From JACPFV01 sp035526825 (lineage in GTDB: Bacteria > Pseudomonadota > Gammaproteobacteria > Nevskiales > Nevskiaceae), in contig DATLBT010000094.1 of the NCBI GenBank assembly GCA_035526825.1, positions 1 through 48,920 on the forward strand: DNA of 48,920 nt. Direction: 5' to 3'. Position numbers and translations under genes: made by a program. Positions 1 through 8,077 of the stretch are shown here, one piece after another. The notes under the pieces are model-generated. The model was not told the origin of the DNA. It made no database searches and saw nothing but the letters and a program-made list of their open reading frames with translations. Positions within the stretch are counted from its first letter, which is position 1. Each line of letters opens with the position of its first letter.

Positions 1-902
1 AGCCCTTCCGGCTCGAGGAAAATCTGGTGCGAGGTCTTGCCCGCGAACCGATTGACCTTGTCCTCCACCGACGGGCAGTAGCGCGGCCCGGTGCCCTCGA
101 TTACGCCGGTGAACATCGGCGAGCGATCGAAGCCGGCGCGAATCTCGGCGTGGGTTTGCTCGTTGGTGTGGGTGATGTGACACGGCACCTGGCGCGGATG
201 GTCCGCGCGCGAGCCGAGAAACGAGAACACCGGCGTCGGTGTATCGCCGGGTTGCGCGGCGAGCACCGAAAAATCGATGCTGCGACCGTCGAGGCGCGGC
301 GGCGTGCCGGTCTTGAGCCGGCCGACGCGCAGGTCCAGCGCGCGCAGGCGCTCGGCCAAGACCTTGCTCGGCGGCTCGCCGGCACGGCCGCCGGCATGGT
401 TGGCGAGGCCGACGTGGATTCGCCCGGCGAGGAAGGTGCCCGCAGTCAGCACGACGGCGGTCGCGCGGAACTCGAGGCCACTCGCCGTGCGCACGCCCGC
501 CACGCAACCGTGCTCGATGAGGAGGTCGGCGACTTCCTGCTGGAACAGGTCGAGGTTCGGCTGGCGCTCGAGGTGCGCGCGCACGAAGGCCTTGTACAGC
601 GCGCGGTCGGCTTGTGCGCGGGTCGCGCGCACCGCCGGGCCCTTGCTGGCGTTGAGCACGCGGAACTGGATGCCGGCGTGGTCGGCGGCGCGGGCCATGA
701 GGCCGCCGAGCGCGTCGATCTCGCGCACCAGATGACCCTTGCCGATGCCGCCGATCGCCGGGTTACACGACATCTGCCCGAGCGTCTCGATGCTGTGCGT
801 GACCAGCAGCGTGCGGGAGCCGGTGCGCGCGGCCGCGAGCGCGGCTTCGGTGCCGGCGTGGCCGCCACCGATGACGATGACCTCGTAATTGCGCGTGCTC
901 AT
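1..902 (-). CDS. mnmG: MnmG (GidA), tRNA uridine-5-carboxymethylaminomethyl modification enzyme, N-terminal part
   Basis: FAD-dependent enzyme that works with MnmE to make the cmnm5 modification at the wobble uridine of several tRNAs in the cytoplasm. The minus strand reads from an ATG at 902 and runs off the left edge, so only about 300 of the usual 620-630 residues are present. The FAD-binding loop IGGGHAGTEAA lies at residues 11-21, followed by family blocks such as MSCNPAIGGIGKGHLVREID, LKTGTPPRLDGRSIDFS and YCPSVEDKV. It is co-directional with, and 33 bp downstream of, the DUF962 gene; that gap is mostly a REP-like palindrome, so no clear Shine-Dalgarno is left. In many proteobacteria mnmG is followed directly by rsmG-parA-parB, but here rsmG is about 39 kb away and on the other strand. 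Identity is secure. Confidence 0.97.
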   Translation of the reverse strand, partial: MSTRNYEVIVIGGGHAGTEAALAAARTGSRTLLVTHSIETLGQMSCNPAIGGIGKGHLVREIDALGGLMARAADHAGIQFRVLNASKGPAVRATRAQADRALYKAFVRAHLERQPNLDLFQQEVADLLIEHGCVAGVRTASGLEFRATAVVLTAGTFLAGRIHVGLANHAGGRAGEPPSKVLAERLRALDLRVGRLKTGTPPRLDGRSIDFSVLAAQPGDTPTPVFSFLGSRADHPRQVPCHITHTNEQTHAEIRAGFDRSPMFTGVIEGTGPRYCPSVEDKVNRFAGKTSHQIFLEPEG

Positions 903-912
903 CGGAAAAGAA

Positions 913-929
913 AAGGGGTCAGACCCCTT
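913..929. repeat. REP-like palindrome AAGGGGTCAGACCCCTT
   Basis: A 17-bp perfect inverted repeat with a single central base lies between the DUF962 stop (936) and the mnmG start (902). It has the same design (A-run, GGGG, 5-bp centre, CCCC, T-run) as the two palindromes at 1872-1922. Short palindromes of this type are dispersed in many proteobacterial genomes. In the mRNA it would form a hairpin just before the mnmG start codon. Confidence 0.65.
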
Positions 930-935
930 CACGGC

Positions 936-1391
936 CTAGAAGGCGATCTTGCCGGTGAGGATGCGCCACCACATCCGGTAGTCACCGCGGTACGACAACA
1001 GCGGGTACTTGAAGGTGGCTGGCTTGTTGTGCTCGAAGAAGAAGTGGCCGGTCCAGGCTGCCGCATAGCCCACGACATGGGCGGCCAGCACGAGCACGAG
1101 GGCCTGCCCGAACGCGGGCCCCAAAGGCTGCTTCGTCAGCGCCGCCCAAACCACGCTGAGCACCGCCGAAAGGAACAGCAGCATGCCGATCGTGGTGCCG
1201 ACAAAATGCAGCCGGCGGCAGGTGCGATTGCTGTGCTCGCGCATGTAATACGGGAAGAACTCGTCCAGCGTTTTGTAGTCGTAGCCCTCCGGTCGCCAGC
1301 CGGGGCCGACCACCATCGTGCTCATCATCGGGTCGGCTTTTTCGGACTTTTGCGGCTTGTTGGCGGGCATCGGGGAGCACTCGATCGACAT
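936..1391 (-). CDS. DUF962 / Mpo1-like membrane protein
   Basis: Small membrane protein of 151 residues of the DUF962 (YGL010w/Mpo1-like) family. Yeast Mpo1 is an Fe-dependent dioxygenase acting on 2-hydroxy fatty acids; the role of bacterial members is largely untested. Family blocks visible are RRLHFVGTTIGM (about residues 59-70) and GHFFFEHNKPATFKYPLLS (about 115-133), with His residues that would be metal ligands in the Mpo1 model. Two hydrophobic segments lie between them. The ATG at 1391 is used; ATGs at 1370 and 1328 are alternatives, none with a strong ribosome-binding site. It probably forms a two-gene transcript with mnmG. Family assignment is solid; the biochemical role is inferred. 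Confidence 0.88.
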   Translation of the reverse strand: MSIECSPMPANKPQKSEKADPMMSTMVVGPGWRPEGYDYKTLDEFFPYYMREHSNRTCRRLHFVGTTIGMLLFLSAVLSVVWAALTKQPLGPAFGQALVLVLAAHVVGYAAAWTGHFFFEHNKPATFKYPLLSYRGDYRMWWRILTGKIAF

Positions 1392-1441
1392 GACAAATTC
1401 GGCCGCCAGTATAGGCCCTCGCAGGGGGCTAGACTAAGTTC

Positions 1442-1924
1442 ATGAACTCTTCCGAAGGTCTAACGTCGCTCGGCTGGCGCGAGTATGTCGCGCTGCCGGA
1501 CCTCGGCATCGGCCGGGTCAAGACCAAGGTCGACACGGGAGCACGCACGTCGGCGATCCACGCCTTTTTCGTCGAAAAGGCCGGCAACGGCAGGCTGCGC
1601 TTCGGCATCCACCCCCGCTCGCTGTCGCCGCGCGAAGTCTGGTGCGAGGCTGACCTCATCGATGAGCGGTGGATCACCGATTCCGGCGGCCACCGGGAAC
1701 TGCGGCCGGTGATCCGAACGCGCGTCGAAATTGGCGACGAGCGCTGGCCGGTCGAAATAACCCTGACCGCGCGCGACACGATGCGCTTTCGCATGCTGCT
1801 TGGGCGCACCGCGCTGGCGGGGCGCTTCATCGTCGATCCCGCGCAGTCCTACCTGATGGGTCGGCCGGAAAAAAGGGGACAGTCCCCTTTATCGACCAGC
1901 GTGAAAAAGGGGGCAGTCCCCTGA
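1442..1924 (+). CDS. rimB: RimB-like retropepsin-fold protease (Zn_protease / RimK-associated family)
   Basis: Member of the putative ATP-dependent zinc protease family (PF05618), small retropepsin-like proteins encoded beside rimK; in Pseudomonas RimB works with RimK in S6 modification. The aspartic-protease-like signature KVDTGARTSAIHA is at residues 29-41 (D31-T-G) and the second conserved block LLGRTALAGRFIVDP at 119-133. Homologues normally end soon after this block. The last roughly 18 residues here are translated from two REP-like palindromes, giving the low-complexity tail with RGQSPL and KKGAVP. The stop overlaps the proposed CTG start of rimK, so the genes are coupled. Family call is firm; proteolytic activity is by homology. 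Confidence 0.9.
   Translation: MNSSEGLTSLGWREYVALPDLGIGRVKTKVDTGARTSAIHAFFVEKAGNGRLRFGIHPRSLSPREVWCEADLIDERWITDSGGHRELRPVIRTRVEIGDERWPVEITLTARDTMRFRMLLGRTALAGRFIVDPAQSYLMGRPEKRGQSPLSTSVKKGAVP
1872..1890. repeat. REP-like palindrome, copy 1 at the rimB 3' end
   Basis: Perfect inverted repeat AAAGGGGAC-A-GTCCCCTTT, inside the rimB reading frame but after its conserved domain. It is the same class as the palindrome at 913-929. Confidence 0.7.
1908..1922. repeat. REP-like palindrome, copy 2 spanning the rimB/rimK junction
   Basis: Imperfect copy (AGGGGGCAGTCCCCT) 17 bp after copy 1. Its G-rich arm lies 7-12 bases before the rimK start and could act as the Shine-Dalgarno. Its C-rich arm supplies the first two bases of the CTG codon proposed as the rimK start and the T of the rimB TGA. 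Confidence 0.65.
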
Positions 1925-2829
1925 AGCTTGCGATCCTGTCGCGCAACAAGAGCCTTTACTCGACGCGGCGCCTGGTCGAGGCGGCCGAGGCACGCGGCCA
2001 CACCGTGAGCGTTGTCGACGTGCTGCGCTGCTACATGAACATCGCGCCGGACGCGCCGGAGATCCACTATCGGGGCGAGCGGCTCGAGCATTTCGACGCG
2101 GTCATCCCCCGCATCGGCGCGTCAGTGACGTACTACGGCGCCGCCGTGGTGCGGCAGTTCGAGATGATGGGGACGTACTGCGTCAACGAGTCAGTGGCCA
2201 TCACGCGCGCGCGCGACAAGCTGCGCTCGCTGCAGTTGCTCGCGCGCCGCGGCATCGGCCTGCCGGTGACCGCCTTCGCGCACTCGCCCGACGACACGCA
2301 GGACATGATCAAGCTGGTCGGTGGCGCGCCGATGGTGGTCAAGCTCATCGAAGGCACCCAGGGTCGCGGCGTCGTGCTCGCGGAAACCGACAATGCGGCC
2401 GGATCCGTCATCGACGCCTTCCGCAACCTCAATGCGCACTTCCTGGTGCAGGAATTCATCGAGGAGGCCAAGGGCAGCGACATCCGCTGCTTCGTCATCG
2501 GTGGCAAGGTCGTGGCGGCGATGAAGCGCAAGGCGGCGCCGGGCGAGTTCCGCTCCAACCTGCACCGCGGCGGCAGCGCCACGAGCATCAAGCCGACGCG
2601 CGAGGAGCGCGCCACCGCGGCGCGCGCCGCGCGCATCCTCGGGCTCAACGTCGCGGGGGTCGACCTCGTTCGCACCACCAAGGGTCCGGCGGTGCTCGAG
2701 GTCAACGGTTCGCCCGGGCTCGAGGGCATCGAGGCGACGACCGGGCAGGACATCGCGGCGCGCATCATCGAATTCGTCGAGAACCATGCGCGCCCGAACC
2801 GCACGCGCACCAAGGGCAGCAAGGGCTGA
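1921..2829 (+). CDS. rimK: RimK, ATP-grasp ribosomal protein S6 glutamate ligase
   Basis: ATP-grasp ligase that adds glutamates to the C-terminus of ribosomal protein S6; some homologues make poly-alpha-glutamate. Read from CTG at 1921 it has 302 residues, the usual RimK length, and opens as family members do (KLAILSRN, then YSTRRL). ATP-grasp blocks include VVKLIEGTQGRGVVL, FLVQEFIEEAKGSDIRCFVIG and the metal-binding end VLEVNGSPGLEGIE. No ATG, GTG or TTG exists in frame between the conserved N-terminus and rimB, so CTG is the best start; it overlaps the rimB stop (CTGA). A REP-like element occupies this junction and may have replaced a normal start codon. The stop overlaps the ATG of the next gene (TGATG), indicating a coupled operon. 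Confidence 0.93.
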   Translation: MKLAILSRNKSLYSTRRLVEAAEARGHTVSVVDVLRCYMNIAPDAPEIHYRGERLEHFDAVIPRIGASVTYYGAAVVRQFEMMGTYCVNESVAITRARDKLRSLQLLARRGIGLPVTAFAHSPDDTQDMIKLVGGAPMVVKLIEGTQGRGVVLAETDNAAGSVIDAFRNLNAHFLVQEFIEEAKGSDIRCFVIGGKVVAAMKRKAAPGEFRSNLHRGGSATSIKPTREERATAARAARILGLNVAGVDLVRTTKGPAVLEVNGSPGLEGIEATTGQDIAARIIEFVENHARPNRTRTKGSKG

Positions 2830-3884
2830 TGGGACTGCCCATCACGGAGCCGTTTGTCATCGGTGGCCGCAGCATCGCCGCGGGCGAGCGCGCGCGCGTC
2901 GAGCTGCCGGTGGTGAACCTGTACACCAGCGCGCCCGTCATGCTGCCGGTGGTGCTGACCCGCGGCCGCGCCGACGGGCCGACGCTGTTCGTCAGCGCCG
3001 CGCTACACGGCGACGAGATCATCGGCGTCGAGATCATCCGCCGGCTGCTGCGCATGCCGGCGCTCGGCGAACTGCGCGGCACGCTGCTCGCGGTGCCGAT
3101 CGTCAACACGCTCGCATTCCTGCATCAATCGCGCTACCTGCCAGATCGCCGCGACCTCAACCGCAGCTTTCCCGGCAGCAAGTCGGGCTCGCTCGCCGCG
3201 CGCCTCGCCAGCCTGTTCCTGCGCGAGATCGTCGACCGCTCCGACTACGGCATCGACCTGCATACCGGTGCGATCCACCGGCCCAACCTGCCGCAGATTC
3301 GTGGCGACCTCGGCAACCCGGAGACTTTGCGGCTATGCAAGGCCTTCGGCATCCCGCTGCTGCTCAACTCGGAGCCCACCGAAGGCACGCTGCGCGAGTA
3401 CACGACCAAGAAAGGCATCCCGGTCATCCTCTACGAATCGGCCGAGGCGCTGCGCTTCGACGAGGTCTGCATCCGCATCGGCGTGCAGGGGGTGCTCAAC
3501 GTGCTTTATGAGCTCGGGATGCTGGAGCGGCCCAAGGGTACTCGGCTCTTGGCCGTCGAACCGGTGATCGCCGAGTCCAGCACTTGGGCGCGCTCGCCGG
3601 CATCTGGCGTGCTGCGCGCACAGGCAGCGCTGGGCGACGTGGTGCAAGGCGGACAGGTGATCGGCATCGTCGGCGACCCGCTGTCGGAGAACGAAACACC
3701 CATCGTGAGTCCGGCGACCGGCGTCGTCATCGGCCGGCTCAACCTGCCGCTGGTGCACGAAGGCGACGCCACCTTCCATATCGCACGCGTCAATGAGCCC
3801 GAGATCGTCGCCGAGGAGATGGAGCGCATGCGCGAGCGCATCAGCGCGCGGCCCGGGCTCGCCGGCGAGGCGCCGATTACCTGA
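2829..3884 (+). CDS. M14-family zinc deacylase (succinylglutamate desuccinylase/aspartoacylase-like)
   Basis: Zinc-dependent amidohydrolase of the AstE/aspartoacylase group, 351 residues. Expected metal and catalytic residues are visible: HGDE (H60, E63), DLHTG (H145) and the general base E203 in LYESAEALR. The C-terminal part (about 240-330) resembles the beta-rich lid of this family. The true substrate is unknown; enzymes of this branch are regularly encoded next to rimB and rimK, which suggests removal of an acyl or glutamyl group in the same pathway. That link is context-based. The ATG overlaps the rimK stop. The gene ends one base before the convergent transporter gene. Confidence 0.88.
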   Translation: MGLPITEPFVIGGRSIAAGERARVELPVVNLYTSAPVMLPVVLTRGRADGPTLFVSAALHGDEIIGVEIIRRLLRMPALGELRGTLLAVPIVNTLAFLHQSRYLPDRRDLNRSFPGSKSGSLAARLASLFLREIVDRSDYGIDLHTGAIHRPNLPQIRGDLGNPETLRLCKAFGIPLLLNSEPTEGTLREYTTKKGIPVILYESAEALRFDEVCIRIGVQGVLNVLYELGMLERPKGTRLLAVEPVIAESSTWARSPASGVLRAQAALGDVVQGGQVIGIVGDPLSENETPIVSPATGVVIGRLNLPLVHEGDATFHIARVNEPEIVAEEMERMRERISARPGLAGEAPIT

Positions 3885-3885
3885 A

Positions 3886-5061
3886 TCAGTGCGGCACCTC
3901 AAACGGGTGCCAGCCGAGCGTCAGCAACATCACGGCAAACCCGATCGTGTAGGCCAGCGGGATGTGCCACCCACGCCGCACCCACCCCCCGACCGAGCGC
4001 GCCTGGGGAAACAAGTTGGCCACCGCCACGCCCGCCGAGGAGCCGAACCACAGCATCGAGCCGCCGAAGCCGATGGTGTACGCGAGCATGCCCCAGTCGT
4101 AGCCGCCCTGGTCGAGCGCGAGCTTGGTCAAGGGGATGTTGTCGAACACCGCCGACAGGAAGCCGAGGCCGAACGCGGTCTGCCACGACGCGGCGGGCAG
4201 GGCATCGACCGGCATGAGCGAGGCGCTCATGACCAGCGCAAGCAGGAACAGGCTGCCCTTCAGTGAACTGCGCAGCACCAACCAGTCGGTGCGCAGGAAC
4301 GGCGCGCAGGCAAGGATCGCGAGCCACACGCCAGCGGCCGGAAAACCGATGAGCACGTTGGCTGCGATCGCACCGACCAGGATCAGCGCCACCGCTCCCA
4401 GGCGTCGGGCATCGACCGTCGCTGCCGCGACGACGGCAACGATCGGCTGGTGCGCATGCTGCTGACGCGCCGCGAAGAACCCGAACACCAGCAGCGCGGG
4501 GATCGCGGCGCCATACGCGCGGAGCACGCAGTCCCACGGCACTCCCTCGATCCACATCATGGTGGTGGTCGTGTCACCGATCACCGAACCGGCCCCGCCC
4601 GCATTGCTCGCTGCGACGATGGCGGCGAGGTAGCCCACGTCGACGCGGCGCTTGAATACGTGCAATGCCAGCGTGCCGCCGATCATCGCGGCGGCGATGT
4701 TGTCCAGGAACGCCGACAGCACGAAGACGATCGCGAGCAGCGCAAAGGCGCCCGCCACGCCATTCGGCAGCCAGCGCGGCAAGGCCTCGGGCGCGCCCGA
4801 CTGCTCGAAATGTCGCGCCAGCACGGCGAAACCGAGCAAGAGGCCGAGGAGGTTGACCAGGACTGGCGCCTCGTGGACCAGGTGCTGCGTCGGCGCGAAA
4901 GCCGGATCGAAGGCGAGCTTGTACGCGACGATTGCGACCAGCCCGGCGACCGCGACTTCGAAGCTGCGCGCATGCAGCAGCGCCACGCCGGCCAGCGTCA
5001 GGCCGAACAGCAGGAACTCGATGCGGATACCCAGCAAGTCGGGCAAGTCGGGCGGCGTCAT
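3886..5061 (-). CDS. ArsB/NhaD-type ion transporter superfamily protein
   Basis: Polytopic inner-membrane protein of 391 residues with about 11 hydrophobic segments. Two DN motifs, DNIAAAMIGG in the first half and DNIPLTKLAL in the second, plus NAGGAGSVIGDTTTTMMW, match the inverted-repeat re-entrant elements of the ion transporter superfamily (NhaD Na+/H+ antiporters, ArsB, CitM, SLC13). The asparagine/glycine-rich element fits NhaD-like antiporters best, but substrate cannot be assigned from sequence. It is divergent from the ABC exporter gene with only 17 bp between starts, so the two promoters must overlap the coding starts. Confidence 0.8.
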   Translation of the reverse strand: MTPPDLPDLLGIRIEFLLFGLTLAGVALLHARSFEVAVAGLVAIVAYKLAFDPAFAPTQHLVHEAPVLVNLLGLLLGFAVLARHFEQSGAPEALPRWLPNGVAGAFALLAIVFVLSAFLDNIAAAMIGGTLALHVFKRRVDVGYLAAIVAASNAGGAGSVIGDTTTTMMWIEGVPWDCVLRAYGAAIPALLVFGFFAARQQHAHQPIVAVVAAATVDARRLGAVALILVGAIAANVLIGFPAAGVWLAILACAPFLRTDWLVLRSSLKGSLFLLALVMSASLMPVDALPAASWQTAFGLGFLSAVFDNIPLTKLALDQGGYDWGMLAYTIGFGGSMLWFGSSAGVAVANLFPQARSVGGWVRRGWHIPLAYTIGFAVMLLTLGWHPFEVPH

Positions 5062-5078
5062 CGCTACACTCTAGCGTC

Positions 5079-6896
5079 ATGGCCCGGCACGCATCGAAAA
5101 TTCCCGAGTCCGGCGAGCCGCCGGTGGCTGTCGACACCTGGCGCACGCTCGCTTCGCTGTGGCCTTACCTCAAGGACTTTCCCGGGCGCGTCGCGCTGGC
5201 GATGGCTTGCCTCGTGGTCGCCAAGGTCGCGGGCGTCACCTTGCCGCTGGTGCTCAAGCACATCGTCGATGCGCTCGAATCGCCGGATGCGCTGGTGGTC
5301 GTGCCGCTGGCGCTGCTCGCAGCGTACGGCGCGCTGCGCTTCGGCAACGTGTTGCTCGGCGAGCTGCGCGACGTGGTCTTCGGCCGCGTGGCCGAGCGCG
5401 CGGTCCGGCGGGCGGCGCTCAACGTTTTCCGGCACTTGCACGCGCTCGACCTGGAATTCCACCTCACGCGCCGCACCGGCGGGCTGTCGCGCGACATCGA
5501 GCGGGGCACCGCGGGGATCAGCTTCCTGCTGCGCTTCATGCTGTTCAACATACTGCCGACGCTGCTCGAGCTGGCGCTGGTCGTGACCATCCTGGCCACC
5601 ACCTTCGCGCCGGCGTTCGGCGCGCTGGCGCTGGTGTCGGTGGGGCTCTACGTTGCGTTTTCGGTGGCCATCACCGAATGGCGCACGAGATTCGTGCGCG
5701 AGGCCAACCAGCTCGATTCCCGCGCCAACACGCGTGCCATCGACTCGCTGCTGAACTATGAAACCGTGAAGCTGTTCGGCAACGAGCGCCACGAAGCCGC
5801 CGAATACGATCGCTTCCTCGCCGACTGGGAGCGCGCCCAGACCCAGAGCCGCATGAGCCTCGCGGCGCTGAACACCGGCCAATCACTGATCATCGCCGGC
5901 GGGCTGACCTGGATGATGGTGCTGGCCGCGCAGCGCGTCGCCGGCGGCGCGATGACCCTCGGCGATTTTGTCGCCATCAATGCCTACATGATCCAGCTGT
6001 TCATCCCGCTCAACGTGCTGGGCTTCGTCTACCGCGAGATCCGCCGCGCCTTGACCGACCTGCAGCGCATGTTCGACTTGCTGGCGCAGCGGCCGCGCGT
6101 AACCGACGTCCCCGCCCCGCGCGCCTTGCGCGCGAGCACTCCGGTGGTGAGGTTCGAGCACGTGAGTTTCGCGTACGGGCCGGGACGCACCATCCTCGAC
6201 GACGTCAGCTTCGAGATTGGCGCGGGACGCAAGGTGGCCGTGGTCGGCCCGAGCGGATCAGGCAAGTCGACGCTGGCTCGCCTGTTGTTCCGGTTCTACG
6301 ACGTCGGCTCGGGGCGCATCACCGTCGATGGCGTCGATGTGCGCGAACTGAGCCAGGAATCGTTGCGCGAGCACATCGGCGTGGTGCCGCAGGACACGGT
6401 GCTGTTCAACGACACGCTCGAATACAACATTGCCTATGGCCGACCGGGCGCTCCGCGCGCGGACATCGAGCGCGCGGCGCGACTCGCGCACCTCGACGGC
6501 TTCATCGCGCAGCTACCCGAGGGTTACGCCACCAAGGTTGGCGAACGCGGGCTGAAGCTATCCGGCGGGGAGAAGCAGCGCGTGGCGATCGCGCGCGCGT
6601 TGTTGAAGGACCCGCACATCATGATCTTCGACGAGGCAACTTCCTCGCTGGACTCGCACGCGGAGCAAGCCATCCTCGGCGCGATCCGCGAGGTCGCGGC
6701 GCGGCGCACCTCGCTCGTGATTGCACACCGCCTCTCCACCATCACGGACGCGGACCGGATCGTGTTCCTGGAGCAGGGCCGCGTGTCCGAATCAGGCACT
6801 CACGAACAGCTCCTGGCAGCCAACGGCGCCTATGCGCGCGCCTGGCGCCTGCAGCAGCGGGAGCACCCGGTGCCTGCGCTGACCAGCCTGGCTTAG
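5079..6896 (+). CDS. Atm1/HMT-type ABC exporter (membrane plus ATPase half-transporter)
   Basis: Half-size ABC exporter of 605 residues that would work as a homodimer in the inner membrane. An N-terminal six-helix domain (about 20-330) carries LNYETVKLFGNE, typical of the Atm1/ABCB7 heavy-metal exporter group, which exports glutathione-linked sulfur or metal species. The ATPase domain has Walker A GPSGSGKST (390-398), signature LSGGEKQRVAIARALL, Walker B IMIFDEATSSLD and the switch histidine in LVIAHRLST. The ATG at 5079 is preferred over the longer frame from 4932, which runs into the divergent transporter gene. The stop overlaps the stop of the convergent TPR gene by two bases. Confidence 0.93.
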   Translation: MARHASKIPESGEPPVAVDTWRTLASLWPYLKDFPGRVALAMACLVVAKVAGVTLPLVLKHIVDALESPDALVVVPLALLAAYGALRFGNVLLGELRDVVFGRVAERAVRRAALNVFRHLHALDLEFHLTRRTGGLSRDIERGTAGISFLLRFMLFNILPTLLELALVVTILATTFAPAFGALALVSVGLYVAFSVAITEWRTRFVREANQLDSRANTRAIDSLLNYETVKLFGNERHEAAEYDRFLADWERAQTQSRMSLAALNTGQSLIIAGGLTWMMVLAAQRVAGGAMTLGDFVAINAYMIQLFIPLNVLGFVYREIRRALTDLQRMFDLLAQRPRVTDVPAPRALRASTPVVRFEHVSFAYGPGRTILDDVSFEIGAGRKVAVVGPSGSGKSTLARLLFRFYDVGSGRITVDGVDVRELSQESLREHIGVVPQDTVLFNDTLEYNIAYGRPGAPRADIERAARLAHLDGFIAQLPEGYATKVGERGLKLSGGEKQRVAIARALLKDPHIMIFDEATSSLDSHAEQAILGAIREVAARRTSLVIAHRLSTITDADRIVFLEQGRVSESGTHEQLLAANGAYARAWRLQQREHPVPALTSLA

Positions 6897-7849
6897 GCGC
6901 CCCGCAGCGCGGCGAGCGCGGCGCGCGCCTCTTCCAGCTTGGGGTCGAGCCGGGAGGCCATCGCATAGTCGGCCGCGGCTTCCTCACGATCGCCGAGTTG
7001 CTCACGGATCTGGCCGAGCCGCAGGTGCGCATAGGCAAGTGGCGGTTCGCCGGCCCGCGGCTTGTAGCCGAGATAGCGCTCCAGCGCCGCGGCGCCGGCC
7101 TCCAGGCGCCGGTGGCTCAGCGCGGCCGTCTTGCCGATCTGGAACAGCGCCTGCTGCTGGTCCGGAAAGCGCGCGACGATCTCCCGGAACACCGCATCTG
7201 CCTCGTCCCAGCGCTCGGCGCGCAGGTAGAAATAGCCCAGGCCATAGCGATGGTCGGATTCGTCGGGCGACAACCGGATCGCGGCCTTCAGCTTTTCCTC
7301 TGCGGCCTCGGCCTTGCCGTCCTGCGCCAGCAGCGCGGCCTCGGCGCGCAGCCCGCGTGGCGGGTCGATGCGCGCAAGCGCATCGGCCTGCGCCCGGGCC
7401 TTGCGCTGGCCGCCGCCGACGAAGGCGGGCGCCTGCCGGCAGAACTCGAACAACGCCCAGCGGTACTCAGCGTTGTCGGGCGCCAGTTCCACCGCGCGCC
7501 CGAACGCCTCGCCGATGTCGCCGGACAGCATCATGCGCCGGAACATGCCGGACTCGCCCAACTGCACGGTCACTGCCTGGCCGAGGCGGTACCAGGCCTC
7601 CGCGGACCGCGGGTAGGCACGGGTGGCCATGGTCAGGGTCATCGTCGCGTCGGCCGCCTGGTCCAGCGTGAGCTGGGAACGGCCCAGGACGATGAGCGCT
7701 TCGAAATTCTCCGGATCCCGTCCCAGTTCGGCGCGCGCGGCCTCGGCGGCCGGCGCGAACTCGCCGGCGTCGAACAGTTCCAACGGCCCGGCTGTCCCCG
7801 CCAGGGGCCAGGCCGTGATCAATGCCGCGAGCAGCTTGATTGGGAACAT
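6893..7849 (-). CDS. Exported TPR-repeat protein
   Basis: Protein of 318 residues with a hydrophobic N-terminal signal sequence (about residues 1-20, ending near GTAGP) and then tandem tetratricopeptide-like helices to the end. Repeat-like units include AEAWYRLGQAV, AEYRWALFEFC, SDHRYGLGYFYLRAERWDEA and LAYAHLRLGQIREQLGDREEAA. TPR proteins of this kind are periplasmic scaffolds; no enzyme domain is visible and the partner is unknown. It stands alone on the minus strand between plus-strand genes. Confidence 0.85.
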   Translation of the reverse strand: MFPIKLLAALITAWPLAGTAGPLELFDAGEFAPAAEAARAELGRDPENFEALIVLGRSQLTLDQAADATMTLTMATRAYPRSAEAWYRLGQAVTVQLGESGMFRRMMLSGDIGEAFGRAVELAPDNAEYRWALFEFCRQAPAFVGGGQRKARAQADALARIDPPRGLRAEAALLAQDGKAEAAEEKLKAAIRLSPDESDHRYGLGYFYLRAERWDEADAVFREIVARFPDQQQALFQIGKTAALSHRRLEAGAAALERYLGYKPRAGEPPLAYAHLRLGQIREQLGDREEAAADYAMASRLDPKLEEARAALAALRGA

Positions 7850-7927
7850 CTATGCTTCCATCCGACCAGGTCAATTTCCCTCCGCTGCGCGCGCCGGCTA
7901 TCGTGACGACGATGGCGGAGGTGCCTT

Positions 7928-8077
7928 ATGAAGATTGACATCGGAATCGACAAAGAGAGCCGCACGGCGATTCCGGGCGGATTGTTCCAGCCGCTTGCCG
8001 ACGAATGCACCCTGTATCCAAAAACCCACAGTTTTCGTTGGACTGCCGCCCGGATGCTGCGCAGCCAGCTCCAATGA
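7928..8077 (+). pseudogene. Remnant of a Dps-family (ferritin-like) gene, N-terminus only
   Basis: A 49-codon reading frame begins MKIDIGIDKESRTAI and continues with LADECTLYPKTHSFRW. This closely follows the Dps N-terminus, where the family reads roughly IDIG...R..IA.GL..LLADTYTLYLKTHNFHWNV. The His and Trp positions are shared except that the second His is Arg. Homology fades after FRW and a stop comes at 8075, against about 160 residues for an intact Dps, so the ferritin fold cannot form. A good Shine-Dalgarno (GGAGG at 7917-7921) precedes the ATG, and the TGA overlaps the ATG of the next gene, so the fragment may still be translated and couple to it. Alternative: a chance small ORF, which the run of matches makes unlikely. 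Confidence 0.6.

Noticed and set aside
27..1445. 472-codon open frame on the plus strand
   Set aside because: Antisense to mnmG and the DUF962 gene; Arg/His-rich composition of a GC-rich shadow frame.
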